Counted from the first letter of the stretch, positions 8,566 to 17,184 are shown. The stretch: 39,788 bases of DNA from an uncultured Bacilli bacterium (GCA_947629475.1 CANRDV010000006.1:1-39788); one strand, 5' to 3'. Program-made: numbers and translations. Notes: a model not told the origin generated them from the sequence alone.

Positions 8566-8767
8566 AAAGTGATATTTCATTTAATTTTAAGAGTTCAACA
8601 ACCGCTGCTGCTCTTCCTTTAACACCTAGTTTCTGCATTGCATTTGATATATGATTACGAACTGTTTTCTCACTTATTTTAAGACTTTTAGCAATTTCTT
8701 TTGTTGTTTTATTTTGGATTAATAAAGTAAATACCTCTTTTTCTCTACTTGTTAATATATTTTTCAT
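8564..8767 (-). CDS. gerE: GerE-like LuxR-type regulator
   Basis: A 67-residue protein that is essentially one LuxR/GerE helix-turn-helix. It starts LTSREKEVFTLL, has the TTKEIAKSLKISEKTVRNHISN recognition helices, and ends KLGVKGRAAAVVELL. B. subtilis GerE is a stand-alone 74-residue HTH of this shape that controls late mother-cell (coat) genes. There is no receiver or ligand domain. AGAGGAG precedes the ATG. A sigma-K-like promoter match lies upstream (8791-8817). Assignment as GerE rather than another small LuxR protein rests on size, lack of a sensor domain, and the GerM and SpoIIIAH neighbours. Confidence 0.8.
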   Translation of the reverse strand: MKNILTSREKEVFTLLIQNKTTKEIAKSLKISEKTVRNHISNAMQKLGVKGRAAAVVELLKLNEISL

Positions 8768-8786
8768 AATTCTCCTCTATAGTATC

Positions 8787-8817
8787 ATTATAGTATATGC
8801 AGGAAAATTAAATTTGT
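8787..8817 (-). promoter_or_regulatory. Possible sigma-K-type promoter of gerE
   Basis: The minus strand reads AC (8816-8817), 16 nt, then CATATACTA (8791-8799). This fits the Bacillus sigma-K pattern AC-16-CATAnnnTA. A TATAAT (8787-8792) without a -35 overlaps it, so a housekeeping promoter cannot be excluded. Confidence 0.4.
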
Positions 8818-8820
8818 AAA

Positions 8821-9351
8821 TTATTCTTTAAAACTAACAGAGATATACATTTTATCTTGAAATTCTTCTTGTAAGCTTTTCATAATATTAACAGCTAATG
8901 TATTATCATGAGTTTTTGAGTTTATTACAACATCAACTATATCATCCGATATTTTAACAAAACTATTTAAACTAAATTCATCTTTAATTTTCTTTTCCAA
9001 CATTTCTTCCATGCTGCTTAGTTCTGATATATATCTTAAGTCTTCATATACTTTGTTTTTTTCATCTACTGTTAAAGTTTTATCATTTAATTTTTCTTGT
9101 AATTCATTAAGTAATAGCATCCTTTCTTCTTCAAGTTCTACTCGCATACTTGTAATAAGGTCACTTTCTTCAATATCTACATCGTTACTCGCAACTTCAT
9201 TAGTATTACTATCAGTTTTATTACTTTCTTTATTAACATAATTACTATTATTAGTAAGTAATAATTCATTTGGCATTGTAATATAATAAACACTTAAGAC
9301 AAGTGCCAAACTAGTTAATGTTAAAAACCATAATCCTTGTTTATTAACCAT
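8821..9351 (-). CDS. spoIIIAH: SpoIIIAH-like protein
   Basis: A 176-residue protein with an N-terminal anchor (NKQGLWFLTLTSLALVLSVYYI) that is highly typical of SpoIIIAH. A low-complexity Asn/Ser/Asp linker, a long charged helix (about residues 60-115), and a C-terminal alpha/beta ring-building domain (FVKISDDIVDVVINSK) follow. In spore formers SpoIIIAH in the mother cell binds forespore SpoIIQ and forms the feeding-tube channel with SpoIIIAA-AG. Here it stands alone: no other spoIIIA gene is in the window. AGGAGG precedes the ATG. Recognition of the anchor is strong; its role without the other channel parts is open. Confidence 0.8.
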   Translation of the reverse strand: MVNKQGLWFLTLTSLALVLSVYYITMPNELLLTNNSNYVNKESNKTDSNTNEVASNDVDIEESDLITSMRVELEEERMLLLNELQEKLNDKTLTVDEKNKVYEDLRYISELSSMEEMLEKKIKDEFSLNSFVKISDDIVDVVINSKTHDNTLAVNIMKSLQEEFQDKMYISVSFKE

Positions 9352-9399
9352 TTGTTAGTCCTCCTAATTCATTATATTAAGAAACATACTTTTTATTAC

Positions 9400-9431
9400 A
9401 AAAAAATAACTGATATTCTTATCAGTTATTT
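9400..9431 (-). terminator. Strong terminator of the large surface-protein gene
   Basis: A perfect 12-bp stem AAATAACTGATA/TATCAGTTATTT with a 4-nt loop is followed on the minus strand by a run of U's. It lies at the stop codon at 9430. Confidence 0.9.
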
Positions 9432-11703
9432 AAGGATTACAACTATCACATTTTATATCATAAGGACTCTGTTCTGTTCCTTCTCCTTCTGTTATTACAA
9501 CATTGGAGTTTAAAGTGATTGATGGACGAACACCATACACAACAGATGATGGTGGATAACCAGAAAGGATGCCATCACTTAGAATAATCCTAACCCATGA
9601 AGTGTTATATGGTGTTATCAAATATATATTTGTCGCTGTATCTGTAGAACCATTCCCTAACATTGCTGAAAACATCTCTCCTACTCTTGGTAATCCTACA
9701 TTTCCTTGCCATGTACTGCTTATCTTACTACATTTACTTGTTCTTTCTGTTGTATTACTTGCACTACATATTGTATTTTTATAACTCACATTATCTCCAT
9801 ATTCTCCCAAATAGTATTTTCCTTCTACTAACATGTTTTTATATTCAGTACTTATACTTCCATACCATCCACTTGTTGTTGTATTATTCAAATAGCCTGC
9901 CCAATAATCTATACCTGTCGTTGTTCCACTTCCATATAATATATCCGTATTTACACTTGAAAATTTCTTCTTAATTACTGCTTCATTTATATCTCTTATA
10001 TAATCTACACTTGTTAATTTTGTTGTGTCATTTTCTATTCCTACTATTCTATATACTTTGTTATCAAATTTTACATATTCTCCACTTACTCTACTATTTA
10101 GTTTATCATTTTCTTTTGCTATCTCTTTATCACCGATTATTCGATATGGATTTTCTTTAGTTCCTTCTCCTCCAGATATTAGAACGTCAGATTTTAGATT
10201 AATGGATGGACGGACAGAATGACTATTCAATGCCGACGATGCAGTATAATGAAAGTTACCATCACTGTTGACTGTCTGAACATTCGAACTACTATATGGT
10301 GTTATTAACCACCAAGAGTACCCTATGTTTAAATATCCACTACTATATGCTGTAGAATCAATACTTAAATTTTTATAACTTTGATAATATTCATACGCAT
10401 TTAATAGCCCTATATTCCCTTCTACTGGTGTTATCTCATCTGGCTTTACTGGTGGTGAATTGCTATCTACTGTTGCATACCACTTGGCATCTTGCACTAT
10501 TATATTTTCTTGATTTTCTAATGTATCTAAGAAATCTTCATTTAACCATTGATATATCCATGAACCTTGATATGTTGTATTTGTATTCCAGTGTATTGAT
10601 GTTATTGCATCTTGCGTTATCATCTTTATTGTATTATCGGGATTTATTGCTGTTATTCTCCATAGTTTTCCGGAATACCAGACATAATTAAAGTTAATTG
10701 TATCATTTTTTCCTGATAAAAATGTGGTTTCTCCATCATTAGTTGAATTTTCTTTATTAATTTTCTTGCTTATATTTACTAACAGAGAATCAGGCTCCCC
10801 TATTATTACTGAATAACTAGTTGTTGTTTCTTTATATTTAGCACTTTTAGGTTTGAAATTTACTTTTATATTTGTTGTTCCTTTACCAACTGCATTTACG
10901 GTTACTGTTGTCATAGTTCCAGTTTCTGGCATTACACTTGCAGTTGCAATAGAAGGTTCATCAGACTCTGCTTTAAAAGTTCCTTCAGTATTAGCAGTAA
11001 CTGTAAAAGTTGTAGAACCACTAGTTTCGATTGCTCCAAAATCAGAACTTAACTCTAAAGTTGGCATTTCTCCATCTTCTAAGTCTTTCTCGGCAAAGTC
11101 TCCAGTTACAGTTACTTTAATACTTGCATAGACATTATTATTCCATGTATCCATTTCATAATCAATGCCATCACCAAGTCCTATTTTAATATCACTTGAT
11201 ATCCAAACATATAATCTGTACTTAGTTGATGTTTCTTTAGTAGTATTAGCTGATATTCTATCTACCCAAATTCTTTTTTCAATTATTGATTCATAGTTAC
11301 CTTCTTGGATTAACTCTTCTTCTGAATCATCTTCTGATACTTTAACTAATCTAAATTTTAAGAATTTATCTTTTATTCTTTCAGTTCTATTTTCATTACC
11401 TTCTCCTGTTGGTTCTTTTCCTTGATCAAGAACTATATCATAGATAATATCTTTTGAATACGTATTCTTTCCTTCTACTGTAAATTCAAAATAATCAGAT
11501 TTATTATAAGTATCTGATGGAACTACATTTTGAACATTCATATTATTAGTTCCCGTATACTTCATGTACACATCTCCTGATATCAGCAATTGATTTTGGC
11601 CTATTTTAGAATAAGCCCATAGGGCAAAGGTAGTTGCTAAAGTAAGAACTAAGACTCCTACGATTACTCCTATTACTAATTTTTTTCTCTTATTATTTTC
11701 CAT
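9430..11703 (-). CDS. Large surface protein: TasA-like start, Ig-like middle, two DUF6273-like C-terminal domains
   Basis: A 757-residue protein. A membrane helix (about residues 8-31) leads into ALWAYSKIGQNQLLISGDV and a beta-rich region (to ~205) resembling camelysin/TasA-type surface proteins. An Ig-like segment (about 210-300) has the ATASVMPETG and GTTNIKV strands. Two related modules follow, about 305-540 and 545-750. They share a start such as WYSGKLWRI or FDNKVYRI, a middle ending YLITPY or WLITPY, and an end GVRPSI or SVRPSI plus L-N/K-S then GEGT-x2-(S/N)PY. This ending is typical of DUF6273-like modules, which have C-type-lectin-like features. The protein ends in a CDSC motif. It is probably an exported ligand-binding or matrix protein. 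The promoter is overlaid by a palindrome. Confidence 0.75.
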   Translation of the reverse strand: MENNKRKKLVIGVIVGVLVLTLATTFALWAYSKIGQNQLLISGDVYMKYTGTNNMNVQNVVPSDTYNKSDYFEFTVEGKNTYSKDIIYDIVLDQGKEPTGEGNENRTERIKDKFLKFRLVKVSEDDSEEELIQEGNYESIIEKRIWVDRISANTTKETSTKYRLYVWISSDIKIGLGDGIDYEMDTWNNNVYASIKVTVTGDFAEKDLEDGEMPTLELSSDFGAIETSGSTTFTVTANTEGTFKAESDEPSIATASVMPETGTMTTVTVNAVGKGTTNIKVNFKPKSAKYKETTTSYSVIIGEPDSLLVNISKKINKENSTNDGETTFLSGKNDTINFNYVWYSGKLWRITAINPDNTIKMITQDAITSIHWNTNTTYQGSWIYQWLNEDFLDTLENQENIIVQDAKWYATVDSNSPPVKPDEITPVEGNIGLLNAYEYYQSYKNLSIDSTAYSSGYLNIGYSWWLITPYSSSNVQTVNSDGNFHYTASSALNSHSVRPSINLKSDVLISGGEGTKENPYRIIGDKEIAKENDKLNSRVSGEYVKFDNKVYRIVGIENDTTKLTSVDYIRDINEAVIKKKFSSVNTDILYGSGTTTGIDYWAGYLNNTTTSGWYGSISTEYKNMLVEGKYYLGEYGDNVSYKNTICSASNTTERTSKCSKISSTWQGNVGLPRVGEMFSAMLGNGSTDTATNIYLITPYNTSWVRIILSDGILSGYPPSSVVYGVRPSITLNSNVVITEGEGTEQSPYDIKCDSCNP

Positions 11704-11779
11704 ATACTTCTATTCCCTTTCTTTATTAGTCTAAACAAAATTAAAATACTTATACTGCCAGACTATTTATCATAACTAA

Positions 11780-11816
11780 AGTATAAAGTAAAATTTGAGT
11801 ATAGTCAATACTCAAA
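11780..11816 (-). promoter_or_regulatory. Promoter with palindromic operator over the -35
   Basis: The minus strand has a -35 TTGACT (11803-11808), a 17-nt spacer and a -10 TATACT (11780-11785). A perfect 23-bp inverted repeat, TTTGAGTAT-N5-ATACTCAAA (11794-11816), covers the -35. This is the expected position of a repressor operator. A second, shorter palindrome (TGTAAA-N-TTTACA, 11830-11842) lies just upstream. The 11704-12030 gap otherwise holds the phased TTTGCAAA repeats and AT-rich DNA. Confidence 0.75.
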
Positions 11817-11950
11817 CATGTTTTTAATATGTAAAGTTTACACTTTTTATTATATTTTTTTACCCTATTACCCAGTCATTTAAAATATTACAAAGATAAT
11901 ATTATATAATAGTAAATTAATGTAAAAAGAAAATAGATTATTAAAAAATC

Positions 11951-12029
11951 TTTGCAAAACCTTTGCAAAAAAACAAAAAATTTGCAAAGATTTGCTGAAT
12001 TTTGCAAACATTTGCAAAGAATTTGCTAA
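11951..12029. repeat. Helically phased TTTGCAAA repeats
   Basis: Five perfect TTTGCAAA palindromes start at 11951, 11962, 11981, 12001 and 12011. Two variants, TTTGCTGA (11991) and TTTGCTAA (12022), fit the same 10-11 bp spacing; one position (about 11972) is skipped and is A-rich instead. The array begins 2 bp from the stop codon of the COG2865-like gene. Spacing by one helical turn puts all sites on one face of the DNA. Confidence 0.8.
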
Positions 12030-12030
12030 A

Positions 12031-12999
12031 TTAGTTTATTTTTTTCCAAAAAGCATTTGACTTTATTCCTTCTTTTACTATTTTATTTTCATTTTTTAAT
12101 TGAGTAATTGTATATCTTACTATATTATCTTTTTCCTTTAAAGTTAAATTAGTTTCTAAATGAGGATATATATAATCATTTATTTCTTTTCTTGTTACTC
12201 CATCATGACTAGCAATAAAATCACATATTTTTATCTTTATCTCATCTCTAGAATATATAGAAGTTAAAGGAATTGTTACTTTAAATATATCTCCATCTTC
12301 AAAGGTTGGAATGTTATTACTATATATTTTAGTATATTTAACAATATTTCTTATACCTGAACCAAGTTCATCAGCAAGTCCTGCTTCCTTAAAAACATTT
12401 CCTATTTTGGAATTTTTGGGATATGGAACATAATTATTTAAATCAATATAACCTATAGCTCTAGGCTTATTTGCATTTTCAGTATAAATTGCATCTTTCG
12501 TAATGATTAATCTTGCTGGAAAAGGATTAGAAAATTCTCGATGTATAAGCATGTTGGCACATATCTCACGTGCTATTTTACTTCTTACATCTATCCTTTT
12601 ATCTTCTTCAAGATAAAATTTATCATTTAAATGCTTAATTACAAAATCCATTAGTCTATCATAACTATCAATCAAATTTGTTCTAATATCATCTCTATCA
12701 TCATATCTATCTACATTTTCAACTCTTAATATAGCATCTGTTTTATAATATGATAATGCTGATTTTATAATTTCATCACGTCCAAACAATAAAATTCCCG
12801 CTAAATTTATACCTTCTTCGCAAGTTGCAATATTCTTTTCATATAAAGAAGCACTCTTTAAAAGTTCTATATCACTCATATTTCCCCAAGGATGTTTAGA
12901 ATATCTATTAACTGCCCTTTGTCTAACTTTAGCTATAACATCACTTCTTAAATCATCTATAGTTGCATATGGAAATATTTTATCTTCAAAATTAATCAT
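12031..12999 (-). CDS. COG2865-like ATP-binding protein lacking its N-terminal domain
   Basis: A 322-residue protein matching the C-terminal two-thirds of the COG2865 family (AlbA_2/Schlafen-type domain plus histidine-kinase-like ATPase). Visible blocks are ATIDDL near the start, HPWGNMSDIELLKSA, DAILRVENVDRYDDRDDIRTN, ANMLIHREFSNPFPARLI with YTENANKP, and LADELGSGIRNI. A winged-helix-like tail (about residues 245-322) follows. The N-terminal AlbA_2 DNA-binding part, usually over 100 residues, is missing. The ATG overlaps the end of the Bro-N gene (ATGATTAA) and has no clear Shine-Dalgarno, so translation would depend on coupling. Such proteins are often phage- or island-borne regulators. It may be a truncated remnant. 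Confidence 0.7.
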   Translation of the reverse strand: MINFEDKIFPYATIDDLRSDVIAKVRQRAVNRYSKHPWGNMSDIELLKSASLYEKNIATCEEGINLAGILLFGRDEIIKSALSYYKTDAILRVENVDRYDDRDDIRTNLIDSYDRLMDFVIKHLNDKFYLEEDKRIDVRSKIAREICANMLIHREFSNPFPARLIITKDAIYTENANKPRAIGYIDLNNYVPYPKNSKIGNVFKEAGLADELGSGIRNIVKYTKIYSNNIPTFEDGDIFKVTIPLTSIYSRDEIKIKICDFIASHDGVTRKEINDYIYPHLETNLTLKEKDNIVRYTITQLKNENKIVKEGIKSNAFWKKIN

Positions 13000-13483
13000 A
13001 ACGGAAATTCTTTCTATATTTAATTATTTCTTCTAATTTATTTTCAATCCAATCATTAGAATATCCTAAATTACGATAATAATTAATTGCACGATTAATT
13101 GCAATTTCTGGGTCATAAAATTCATCAAGTCTATCGCATCCTAAACCTGCTAACCAATCTTTATGTATTTGGGCATCAAAACTTGGAATTGACATAATTA
13201 ATCTAAATATCCCTATCCTATTTAAAGTATCAGTTAAATAATATTTATCATCTTTTTCCGACTTTAATTTAAATTTAATAATTTCATTAGGTAAATTACT
13301 TCCTTCTTTAGTTAACTTAGTCTTTAAATTATTCCAATAATTATTTAAATTATCAGTATCTGTTAATATTTCTATTACATCAAATACACTATAGTAATAT
13401 TCTTCTTTCTCACTATTCCAAATTTTTCTTATTTGCTTTCTTTTTAATATTCCTGAAAGTATTTCAAACTTATCTTCTTGCAT
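12992..13483 (-). CDS. Bro-N domain (phage antirepressor-like) protein, C-terminally short
   Basis: A 163-residue protein with a Bro-N/DinD-like domain. It shows an IRKIWNSEKEEYYYSVFDVIEILT start, a W-rich NYWNNLKTKL, and LTDTLNRIGIFRLIMSIPS, then a linker RLDEFYDPEIAINRAINYYRNLGYS. In the family members I recall, the chain continues after IE-x-RK for ~100 more residues; here it stops at RKNFRYD. The cut coincides with the truncated start of the next gene, as if a deletion had joined two genes. AAGGAGGT before the ATG and a consensus promoter suggest it is still expressed. Confidence 0.75.
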   Translation of the reverse strand: MQEDKFEILSGILKRKQIRKIWNSEKEEYYYSVFDVIEILTDTDNLNNYWNNLKTKLTKEGSNLPNEIIKFKLKSEKDDKYYLTDTLNRIGIFRLIMSIPSFDAQIHKDWLAGLGCDRLDEFYDPEIAINRAINYYRNLGYSNDWIENKLEEIIKYRKNFRYD

Positions 13484-13529
13484 TTTTACCTCCTTATTAG
13501 TTTTAACTATTTACATTTTTGTTACATTT

Positions 13530-13558
13530 ATTATAACTCATTAATTTATATAATGCAA
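13530..13558 (-). promoter_or_regulatory. Promoter of the Bro-N gene
   Basis: -35 TTGCAT (13553-13558), 17-nt spacer, -10 TATAAT (13530-13535), reading left toward the start at 13483. Confidence 0.7.
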
Positions 13559-13594
13559 GAATATTTTCAACATTTTTGCAACTTTTTGTATATT

Positions 13595-13620
13595 AAAAGA
13601 ATGTAGGCTAACTACATTCT
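13595..13620 (-). terminator. Terminator of the PFOR gene
   Basis: A 9-bp stem AGAATGTAG/CTACATTCT has a 5-nt loop and is followed on the minus strand by four U's. It overlaps the stop codon at 13619. Confidence 0.75.
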
Positions 13621-16600
13621 ATTCTTCAGTTTCTTTAGATTTTTTATCAAGTTCTAGATAATAATTATATCTATCCCTGGCATTATTTAAGTTTTCTTCT
13701 AGAAGTTCTTTATATTCATCAGGATTTAATTTCTTTAAAGTTCGATATCTATCTTCACCTGCTATAAATTCATAGTATTTAGAAAAATCTGCTTCAGAAT
13801 CTAAGTTAAATCCAACATTTGGATTATATCTAAATAATGGGAAGTATCCTGATTCAACTGCTAGTTTTTGTTCTTCGGTTGAGTTCATTCCTTTTAGAAT
13901 ACCATGAGCAATACAAGGAGCATAAGCAATGATAATACTTGGTCCATTATATTCTACAGCTTCCTTGAAGGTTTTTAAAGTATGCGTCATACTAGCACCT
14001 AAACTAACGGTTGCAACATAAGCATTCTTATAAGTTAAAGCAATCTTGGTTAAATCTTTTTTATTAGTTTTCTTACCATAAGCAGCAAACTTGGAAACAC
14101 TTCCTATTTGACTAGATTTACTTGCTTGACCACCAGTATTAGAATATACCTCGGTATCTAAAACTAAGATATTAACATTATAGTTATTAGCAAGAACATG
14201 GTCTAGTCCTGAAAAACCTATATCATATGCCCAACCATCTCCTCCTACTATAAAGTAAGTTTTATCTTTAATAAAGTTTTTATATGGTAATAATTCTTTA
14301 TCTTTGGTTTGTTTTACTAAATTATAAAGGTCGATATCAGAGTTTTCATTATGTGCTAAATAATTTTCATAGATATCTAAGTTATCATCAGATTCTTTTA
14401 TTCTTTCTTCAAGGATTCCTCTAATTGCTTCTTTCATAGTATTATCAGCAATACACATACCAAGTCCAAACTCAGCATTATCTTCAAATAAGGAGTTAGC
14501 CCATGGAACATTAAATGCGGTTGCTGGGTATGATGCTGAATAGATTGATGAACAACCAGTAGCATTGGCTACTATTAAGTTATCTCCAAATAACTGAGTT
14601 ATAAGTTTTAAATATGAAGTCTCGCCACATCCTGCACAAGCACCAGGATACATAAATTTAGGTTTAACAAATTGACTTCCCTTTAAAGTAAACTTATCTA
14701 AGATATCTTTTTTCTCAGTAATATTCTTTTCAAGATATTCAAATCTTTTTTGTTCTTTATCTGAAATTAAAATCTTACTATCCTTTATTTCTAAAGCTTT
14801 CTTACCTTTTTTACCTGGACAAGCATTTACACATAACCCACATCCGGTACAGTTTGCAACATTAACCGCAACTGTGAACTTATATAATTTACTTTTAATT
14901 GAAGTTTCAATACAATTACTTCTTACATATTCAGGAGCTTTCTCATATTCTTCCTCCGTTAACAAATAAGGTCTAATAACAGCATGCGGACAAACAAAGG
15001 AACACATATTACAACTAATACAATTTTCCTTATTATAACAAGGAGCAATGGGGGATGTGTATCTTCTTTCAAGAGCAGTAGTCTTCGGAGGCGTCATACC
15101 ATCATAGTTATCAATAAATGATGAAACCGGAATCTTTCCTCCATTTCTTTCCTCTAAAATTTCAAATACTGTCTTTTCACTTTCTTGTTCTTCAAGTTCT
15201 CCTATATCTTTTCTTGCAATTGTAACTTCTTGATAACTATCTAAAACTTTGGTAATTGCTTCTAAATTCTTTTCTAAAACTCCATTTCCTTTATTTTTAA
15301 ACTTATGTTCAAGACTTTTCTTAATTTCTTCTTCGGCATATTTAAAATCAATGATATGACATAACTTGAAAATTAAGACTTCCATAATTGAACTAATCTT
15401 ACCTGGTATTCCAACATCACTGGCAATCTTAGTTGCATCAATTATATAAAATTTAACATTATTAGTTTTTAAGATATTCTTATCACGATTAGTTAAAAAC
15501 TCTAAAACTTCTTCTTTATTTTTATCAGTATTTAAAATAAATATTCCATCTTCCTTAATCTTATTTAAGATATCAAATTTCTTTAAATACATATCTTTAG
15601 TTACTACTAAAGTACTTGCTTTATCAACATAATAAGTTGATTTAATAGGCTTTTTACCAAATCTTAAATGAGAAATTGTAACTCCTCCTGATTTTTTGGA
15701 ATCATATTCAAAGTAACCTTGAACAAATGCATTTGAACCATTTCCCGTTATCTTAATAATGTCTTTACTTGCTGAAACCATTCCATCAGACCCAAATCCA
15801 TAGATTAACATTTCATAATTCTTACTTGGATTATTAAACTTCGTAGTTTTTAAACTTAATTTCGTTACATCATCAATTATTCCAATTGTAAATCCATTAA
15901 AGATTTTACCACTATTCATATAATCAAATACAGCTTTTATATGAGATGGATTAGTATCTTTTCCAGATAAACCATATCTTCCTCCAAAGACTTCGATATT
16001 TAAATTATTTTCTTTAATGAAACTTACAATATCTAAGTATAAAGGAGCATTGCTTCCTTGTTCTTTGGTTCTATCTAAAACCGCAATTTTTTTAACACTT
16101 CCTGGTAATACTTTAAGTAAATATTTAGATGAGAATGGTCTATAAAGATGTACTTCAATAAGTCCATATTGTAAACCTTGACTGTTTAAATAATCAATTG
16201 TTTCTTTAATTGTTTCACATACACTTCCCATTGCAACAATGATATTTTCAGCATTAGGACTACCATAATAATTAAATGGTTTATAGTTTCGACCAGTTAT
16301 TTCATTAATACTTTTCATATAATCATTTACAATATCTGGTAAATTATCATAGTTTTGATTTTTAGCTTCTGCATATTGAAAATACACATCATCCATCTGA
16401 CAAGTACCAAAGGTATTAGGATTATCAATATTTAATCCTCGATTTCGAAATTTATCTAATTCTTTATAATCAATTAATTTTTTTACTTTATTTAAATCAA
16501 TTACTTCAACTTTATTAAGTTCATGACTAGTTCTAAAGCCATCAAAGAAATTAACAAAAGGAATATGACCTCTGATTGCTGATAAATGCGCAACACTTGT

Positions 16601-17044
16601 TAAGTCCATAACATCTTGAACACTACTATTAGCAAGAATTGCAAACCCAGTTTGCCTTGTTGCATAAATATCTTGATGGTCTCCCATAATTGATAAAGCA
16701 TGGGTTGAGAGACTACGAGATGCAACATTAATAACTAAAGGTAACCCCTCTCCTGCTATCTTATACATATTAGGTATCATTAAAAGAAGTCCTTGAGATG
16801 CTGTATAAGTTGTTGTTAAAACACCTGATAGTAAACTTCCATGAACCATTCCAATAGCCCCGGCTTCACTTTGCATTTCAACTACCCTAACATGGGTACC
16901 AAAGAAATTCTTTTTATCTAAACTATCCTTATCAATATACTCGGACATAGGACTTGCCGGAGTAATGGGATATATTCCTGCTAACTCCGTAAAATTATAT
17001 GAAACATAACTACAAGCTTCATTTCCATCCATAATTTTATACAT
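13619..17044 (-). CDS. nifJ: Pyruvate:ferredoxin (flavodoxin) oxidoreductase
   Basis: A 1141-residue single-chain PFOR. It oxidises pyruvate plus CoA to acetyl-CoA and CO2 and reduces ferredoxin, the main anaerobic route to acetyl-CoA. All expected parts are present in order: the pyrimidine-binding alpha domain (YPITPASPMSE), the transketolase C-terminal-like and gamma domains, the EKR-type linker, two 4Fe-4S motifs (CISCNMCSFVCP near residue 675 and CTGCGLCVNACP near 730), the proximal cluster and TPP part starting CAGCGETSY (near 800), and GGDGWAYDIG (near 935) with NTGGQ. Length is close to the usual ~1170. AAGGTGAT precedes the ATG. It is monocistronic and implies an anaerobic host. Confidence 0.97.
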   Translation of the reverse strand: MYKIMDGNEACSYVSYNFTELAGIYPITPASPMSEYIDKDSLDKKNFFGTHVRVVEMQSEAGAIGMVHGSLLSGVLTTTYTASQGLLLMIPNMYKIAGEGLPLVINVASRSLSTHALSIMGDHQDIYATRQTGFAILANSSVQDVMDLTSVAHLSAIRGHIPFVNFFDGFRTSHELNKVEVIDLNKVKKLIDYKELDKFRNRGLNIDNPNTFGTCQMDDVYFQYAEAKNQNYDNLPDIVNDYMKSINEITGRNYKPFNYYGSPNAENIIVAMGSVCETIKETIDYLNSQGLQYGLIEVHLYRPFSSKYLLKVLPGSVKKIAVLDRTKEQGSNAPLYLDIVSFIKENNLNIEVFGGRYGLSGKDTNPSHIKAVFDYMNSGKIFNGFTIGIIDDVTKLSLKTTKFNNPSKNYEMLIYGFGSDGMVSASKDIIKITGNGSNAFVQGYFEYDSKKSGGVTISHLRFGKKPIKSTYYVDKASTLVVTKDMYLKKFDILNKIKEDGIFILNTDKNKEEVLEFLTNRDKNILKTNNVKFYIIDATKIASDVGIPGKISSIMEVLIFKLCHIIDFKYAEEEIKKSLEHKFKNKGNGVLEKNLEAITKVLDSYQEVTIARKDIGELEEQESEKTVFEILEERNGGKIPVSSFIDNYDGMTPPKTTALERRYTSPIAPCYNKENCISCNMCSFVCPHAVIRPYLLTEEEYEKAPEYVRSNCIETSIKSKLYKFTVAVNVANCTGCGLCVNACPGKKGKKALEIKDSKILISDKEQKRFEYLEKNITEKKDILDKFTLKGSQFVKPKFMYPGACAGCGETSYLKLITQLFGDNLIVANATGCSSIYSASYPATAFNVPWANSLFEDNAEFGLGMCIADNTMKEAIRGILEERIKESDDNLDIYENYLAHNENSDIDLYNLVKQTKDKELLPYKNFIKDKTYFIVGGDGWAYDIGFSGLDHVLANNYNVNILVLDTEVYSNTGGQASKSSQIGSVSKFAAYGKKTNKKDLTKIALTYKNAYVATVSLGASMTHTLKTFKEAVEYNGPSIIIAYAPCIAHGILKGMNSTEEQKLAVESGYFPLFRYNPNVGFNLDSEADFSKYYEFIAGEDRYRTLKKLNPDEYKELLEENLNNARDRYNYYLELDKKSKETEE

Positions 17045-17103
17045 AATAAATCACCTTCATCTATATAAATTATAACATAAGAATTTAAAAAATAACACAA
17101 AAT

Positions 17104-17133
17104 TAGACAAATTTCTTAATATTCTGGTATAAT
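17104..17133 (+). promoter_or_regulatory. Extended -10 promoter of the HAD phosphatase gene
   Basis: TAGACA (17104-17109), 18-nt spacer with TGG directly before TATAAT (17128-17133), giving a TGn extended -10. The start codon follows at 17185 after AATGGAGG. Confidence 0.65.
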
Positions 17134-17184
17134 TAATAAGTAATTTCTGAATTTAGAATAAAATATATTATAAATGGAGGTTTT

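Noticed and set aside
9430-10330. A diversity-generating retroelement
   Set aside because: No reverse transcriptase frame and no near-identical template repeat are in the window; only the lectin-like ending of the protein suggests it.
9569-11131. Several open frames on the plus strand opposite the large surface-protein gene
   Set aside because: They lack ribosome sites, are low-complexity or hydrophobic by composition only, and lie fully antisense to a clearly coding gene.
11951-12029. CRISPR array
   Set aside because: The repeats are 8 bp with 2-3 bp between them and no spacers, so this is not a CRISPR. It is reported as phased palindromes instead.
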